Shown here: positions 30,601 to 32,787 of the stretch, piece after piece | Position numbering within the stretch: the stretch's first letter is position 1 | Layout of the letters: each line of letters starts with the position of its first letter | Assembly (NCBI GenBank): GCA_030407315.1 | Contig: JALQPE010000207.1 | Span: 1 to 32,787, forward strand | Origin: Asparagopsis taxiformis | Taxonomy: Eukaryota; Rhodophyta; Florideophyceae; Bonnemaisoniales; Bonnemaisoniaceae | Direction: 5' to 3' | Length of the DNA stretch: 32,787 nt | The notes under the pieces: model-generated | The model's input: the letters and a program-made list of their open reading frames with translations, nothing else | Told to the model about the DNA's origin: nothing | Databases searched by the model: none | Made by a program: the position numbers and the translations under genes

Positions 30601-31220
30601 ATTCAACTCCGTCTCTGGACGGATTTGAAAAAGGCCCGAAGCTCCAGTTCGGGAAGACAGGGCTCAGGTTGCTTCTAACTGGATCTCGTTGCGAGCGCCA
30701 AGTCCCACATCTCGACTTCGTCTACCCTGGTCCTCCGTTAGAAGACGAAAACCGCTTCAACGGGACTCCTATTCCATTTCCGGATTATTCATTCATCGCT
30801 ACTGGTGCAATGGGCACTCCGCTTATTGTACGGCCGCGAAGCCATGCATTCCTTAACGCTCCCCATCGATCTGCAGCGGCCATATTTCCCCTTCTCAAGC
30901 CAGAATTGGTATGGATCCCACCGTATTCTGTTATAGTATGTCGTGGGGACCTCGAGCACAGCGGCCCGGGATGGAAAGATCACGAGCTGATGAAAACCAA
31001 GCTTGGGAAGAAATACAAGATGGTTTATCCTCATCATATTAGGGCCCACACCATGGCAATTCGGGAAACATCGGTCTTAGTCAACGATCTAGTCTATGCA
31101 CCGTTGAAGGACTCGCGTCCGGTCGCAAGGCCAGATATGTACGAGTTACCCCACGACGTCGAGAGTGATACCAGCTCTTCTTCAGCTGGCAGTTCTGGGG
31201 AGGATTACATGGAAGTCTAG
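27609..31220 (+). CDS. ParB + PHD-like zinc finger + 2OG-Fe(II) dioxygenase, intact
   Basis: The protein has 1203 residues and one exon; the ATG was chosen by alignment with the left copy. Residues of about 38-125 form a ParB/sulfiredoxin-like domain with YYIVDGLHRRRAL (DGLHRR 98-103), the signature shared with DGQHR/ParB proteins of DNA-modification systems. A helical region to about 375 and an acidic linker with DAPEK repeats follow. Residues 587-645 form a zinc module: Cys587...YC...HKCTAC...HNLC...VCSRKC, a PHD-like C4HC3 order. A basic segment near 700-760 (GAKRKF, PAKRRA) suggests nuclear import. The C-terminus is a 2-oxoglutarate/Fe(II) oxygenase: DSLGYVVLDGIL entry helix, HLD at 1034-1036, GDLEHSG with His1117, and Arg1145 in HHIRAH, giving HxD...H...R. 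Such enzymes can oxidise methyl groups on nucleic acid or protein. The substrate is unknown. The combination is one I do not recognise. Confidence 0.82.
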   Translation: MSLRPRRGEASSSARQLVIPAMSRSVASSLSNYVFKMIKLPILDIYVPDETSREVDDSHVDLLFRKMVMEGFQTSAVGCITVVSLPYQSSGSRYYIVDGLHRRRALLRCKEKGVERLASVVDNVPVQEAQRPDGEKMTMEDMLYLSQRLNELVHTVLPTTVRDRIHAIISIYNCNVKYARPGERTVADMPASQVANWFFQRHFSGILKKSTVSSIVNVALNMRRSPRTYAAYKASSGRKENEVGISLLILKDTAFTRAEDRASELMVKCIHYRNVQLLPTFGRVPSFDLRTYLTYIQQYYEVIREMARASNLSTEDIADLEDLESDGTDMIPTWKSVYKRMIQYEEEPVPRKPENQEARLESFRSVLRDRFGIQSTRQVSSESHGPDEEEDGNGENKGVQDKRQGGEPVTQAIMQASQSTGAAQPATKTTGASRHERRLTQFEDVIMEPLPIPISSDDVVIDETVEELPSTPASKQVIPETSAGSDDDMEISKDAPEEDAPEKDAPEKDADSPHPEQLGSEDENRSEPPDAHSTPSSRNEIGADGAEDGTEVQKAPDSASKGASKTVSNITVSRIPRDSTTPRPFPCSLGDYCAFPGSAAVHKCTACGINPVHNLCDYARVHHLIPRKYLAAGERDMVFVCSRKCYDGGKDGDPPSWKPPAGVTEQEAWEGDDFNPYAKASSSTDSVEKPQQPSEPAPQQTGAKRKFPSSPGAPPAKRRAISSPQSLSFPSRLTRSKARSAAIAEHIASLDSPSTPSVTPRSASGTKKTKKAAIALKQVKQGNDEGGSMDGNEDSGEEKEDEDQITPTRLQSKGFKVHRYEDQQPEPPSFFTSHTSVEEAASMVRSISSLLHPEHRSGFHVTEGEVEEFQQDIESVAGDTSSSRLVYFERARARLDSLGYVVLDGILQPSELSSTIHKLLDSFCNMFVDGQDGAWGPILNSGSSDQDARGGPDEQRFMTPCKAVVEDLEKDSTSTLARDKAALDVFFAIIAEKLHLEDSTPSLDGFEKGPKLQFGKTGLRLLLTGSRCERQVPHLDFVYPGPPLEDENRFNGTPIPFPDYSFIATGAMGTPLIVRPRSHAFLNAPHRSAAAIFPLLKPELVWIPPYSVIVCRGDLEHSGPGWKDHELMKTKLGKKYKMVYPHHIRAHTMAIRETSVLVNDLVYAPLKDSRPVARPDMYELPHDVESDTSSSSAGSSGEDYMEV
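29086..29140 (+). repeat. Short coding repeat, DAPEK units
   Basis: A 15-bp unit, GATGCACCTGAAAAG and variants, occurs about three times and encodes DAPE(E/K) in the acidic linker. It parallels the proline-rich coding repeat at the same place in the left copy. Confidence 0.75.
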
Positions 31221-31545
31221 AATCTGTTAGTTACCGTAGACATTAGTTGATCTCTCGTATTTCAACGATTCTGTTGCTTGCTGCAACCAGTTGACTATTC
31301 CATAACTCTACGATATGTCTTCATAAACCGTCTCTTTTTTCATTCTATACATCAACTCTCCCAGCCAACCTGAGCTGAACAAACAGAGCGTGATATTGAA
31401 ATATACCTGTCCTGTCCCTTCCTCCATGTACACCTCCCTTCTCGTAGATACTTGTCTAGCTTTTAGTTACAGTTACAGTTCTATCATCTTTTAAAGCAGA
31501 GTAGAAGTAGGCTAGAACAAAGGTTTGGGACCTCTCATACTACTC
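31221..31545. other. 3' flank of the ParB-dioxygenase gene
   Basis: There is no gene here. The last part, from about 31500, belongs to the repeat flank: GAGTAGAAGTAGGCTAGAAC recurs at about 31911. Confidence 0.4.
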
Positions 31546-31607
31546 CTCAGGTGTGCCTTGGCACTGCTACCAACGACCAGAACACCTCCACAGCGCCTTT
31601 TCCGTGG

Positions 31608-31738
31608 ATGATAAAATTTGGTAATTTTTTGGGCTCCAAAAATTACTCGAGTAAAAACTGATCTAGCTCCCGACAAAGACTAGATCAGTTTTTACTCGAG
31701 TAATTTTTAGAGCCCGAAAAATTACCAAATTTTATCAT
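31608..31738. repeat. CTCGAG-type hairpin, copy E
   Basis: Same 131-bp structure as copies C and D, with the loop in the C orientation. The right arm has two changes (TTTTAGAGCCCGAAAA instead of TTTTGGAGCCCAAAA), so pairing is slightly imperfect. Confidence 0.95.
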
Positions 31739-32030
31739 CTCCCAAATCGTCCGTTCGGACCACCATGGCAGCCTTTCTGCTCGCCACCAAACCCACTCCA
31801 CCACTCTCTACGTCTTCATCTACCTATCTGAACCGACCTCAATACACCTCACTCCGCGTCTTTGTGTGCCCGTCCGGCTATCATTTACTGTTATACCATT
31901 TTTTGAAAGCAGAGTAGAAGTAGGCTAGAACAAAGGTTTGGGACCTCTCATACTACTCCTCAGGTGTGCCTTGGCACTGCTACCAACGACCAGAACACCT
32001 CCACAGCGCCTTTTCCGTCGATGATAAAAT

Positions 32031-32136
32031 TGGTAATTTTTTGGGCTCCAAAATTACTCGAGTAAAAACTGATCTAGCTCCCGACAAAGACTAGATCAGT
32101 TTTTACTCGAGTAATTTTTAGAGCCCGAAAAATTAC
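32031..32136. repeat. CTCGAG-type hairpin, copy F, right end lost
   Basis: The left arm is short of one T and one A relative to the other copies, and the right arm has the same two changes as copy E. The right arm ends at AATTAC instead of running on through CAAATTTTATCAT. A degenerate AGTAATTTTCGCCC...ACGAAATTTCAGCATCT follows at 32153-32195, resembling the outer arm of the other hairpin subtype. Confidence 0.9.
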
Positions 32137-32465
32137 GTTCAATTTTTTTTCCAGTAATTTTCGCCCTCAAAAGTTACGAAATTTCAGCATCTCGCAACAT
32201 GTCTTTCTCAGTGCTCAGCGAATGTCGAATAGAGTACTATTAAAGGAATCCTATTCGACATTGAAATTTTACTGTTCGCTTCAGGTATTACGGAATCGTA
32301 TTACGTAATATGAAAACCTCTTGTACGGTATTGTGTGAGTGACTACTCAGTACCAGACTGCCCTCAACTTATGGTTCACCACGATTTCGTCCTAATCGAA
32401 ACCATCCACTGTCTCTGAATCCATTTCCATCTTAGAACACTCCTCAGATTTCCAGTTGTCACTTC
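32137..32465. other. Upstream region of the third transposase copy
   Basis: No gene is seen before the ATG at 32466. The stretch contains the small inverted repeat at 32221-32262. Confidence 0.4.
32221..32262. repeat. Small perfect inverted repeat
   Basis: AATGTCGAATAG and CTATTCGACATT form perfect 12-bp arms with an 18-nt loop, about 200 bp upstream of the transposase copy. Function is unknown. Confidence 0.75.
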
Positions 32466-32787
32466 ATGGGAAGACCAAGGAAGCCCCGTTCCGGTCTGCG
32501 CCTTCGTTACACACTGTTCCGCATCCCCATAACCGATCTAGACGTTCGACGTCCAGAACGTATCTGATCCTTTTGGCACTTCGGCAAGAATGACTCGAGA
32601 CCTTTCAAGTCGATCGAGTTGCCTTCATCCCTTGACTCACTCGCTACTGCACCAGGATCCGAGCCTAGTCTGCGATTACCCCTGGAAAGCCCCTCCGAAG
32701 TATTCCACTTCGATGTCTCCCAAAGGCCTACTTCCGCAGGAAGGTAGCATTGCCTTCGCAGACAGCGATGGTATCCAATATATCGTT
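32466..32787 (+). pseudogene. Tnp2/KDZ-like transposase, copy 3, 5' part, frameshifted
   Basis: The ATG at 32466 begins MGRPRKPRSGLRLRY, matching MARPRKSRTGLRLRY of the copy at 9577-12165. The match then continues in a second frame as NRSRRSTSRT (against NRARRSTTRT) and in a third as VSDPF (against VSDPF). Two single-base losses, near 32512 and 32562, explain the shifts, and the first frame stops at about 32567. The rest leaves the window. It lies downstream of the intact ParB-dioxygenase gene in the same orientation, as copy 2 does on the left. Confidence 0.7.

Larger units (their letters stand above)
31546..32136. repeat. Right long inverted repeat around the ParB gene
   Basis: The block is flank, hairpin E, about 290 bp of flank, and a shortened hairpin F. 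It is the reverse complement of 26451-27055. The 31500-31607 flank recurs in direct orientation at 31911-32030, so the block is also a tandem duplication of about 420 bp. Confidence 0.85.

Noticed and set aside
1..32787. LTR or LINE retrotransposon
   Set aside because: No reverse transcriptase, integrase or protease motif (for example YxDD) was seen in any long frame.

Overview
The window looks like a repeat-rich, transposon-dense stretch of a eukaryotic nuclear genome. The large genes are long uninterrupted reading frames. They are widely spaced on both strands, without operon spacing or ribosome-binding sites. They encode chromatin-type domains (SET, Tudor-like, PHD-like zinc finger). One small transcript candidate carries GT-AG introns with CACTAAC-type branch sites. 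Few introns, moderate GC and abundant transposase debris would suit a red alga or another intron-poor protist, but the sequence alone does not fix the lineage (low confidence). No ordinary housekeeping gene was recognised.

Layout. Positions 1-1791 (minus) hold a decayed ParB-domain gene. A five-unit array of palindromes lies at 2471-2997. A frameshifted transposase-like gene of the Tnp2/KDZ type occupies 3120-6919 (minus). Positions 7500-8450 may hold a small spliced transcript that starts in a 155-nt imperfect hairpin. Positions 8719-9567 are a palindromic minisatellite. A second transposase-like gene (9577-12165, minus) has lost its C-terminal third at the edge of that minisatellite. Two AT-rich hairpins (12381-12519 and 13279-13392) separate it from a large ParB + zinc finger + 2-oxoglutarate/Fe(II) dioxygenase gene (13617-17200, minus, one frameshift). 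The centre (18364-25896) carries a Tudor-like protein (plus), an unrecognised protein with a short helical N-terminus (minus), and a fusion of a DNA amino-methyltransferase with a SET domain (minus). To the right, perfect palindromes and about 600-bp inverted repeats flank an intact 1203-residue second copy of the ParB-dioxygenase gene (27609-31220, plus). The damaged start of a third transposase copy runs off the right edge (32466-32787).

The main result is a mirrored arrangement. On each side of the central genes, the order is ParB-zinc finger-dioxygenase gene, then hairpins of one sequence family, then a Tnp2/KDZ-like transposase, with the two modules pointing away from the centre. Between them lie a DNA methyltransferase fused to a SET domain and a Tudor-like reader. 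I read this as a large mobile element, or a nest of related elements, that carries its own writer, reader and oxidising eraser of DNA or chromatin marks. The domain calls rest on visible motifs. The idea that these genes work together is inference.
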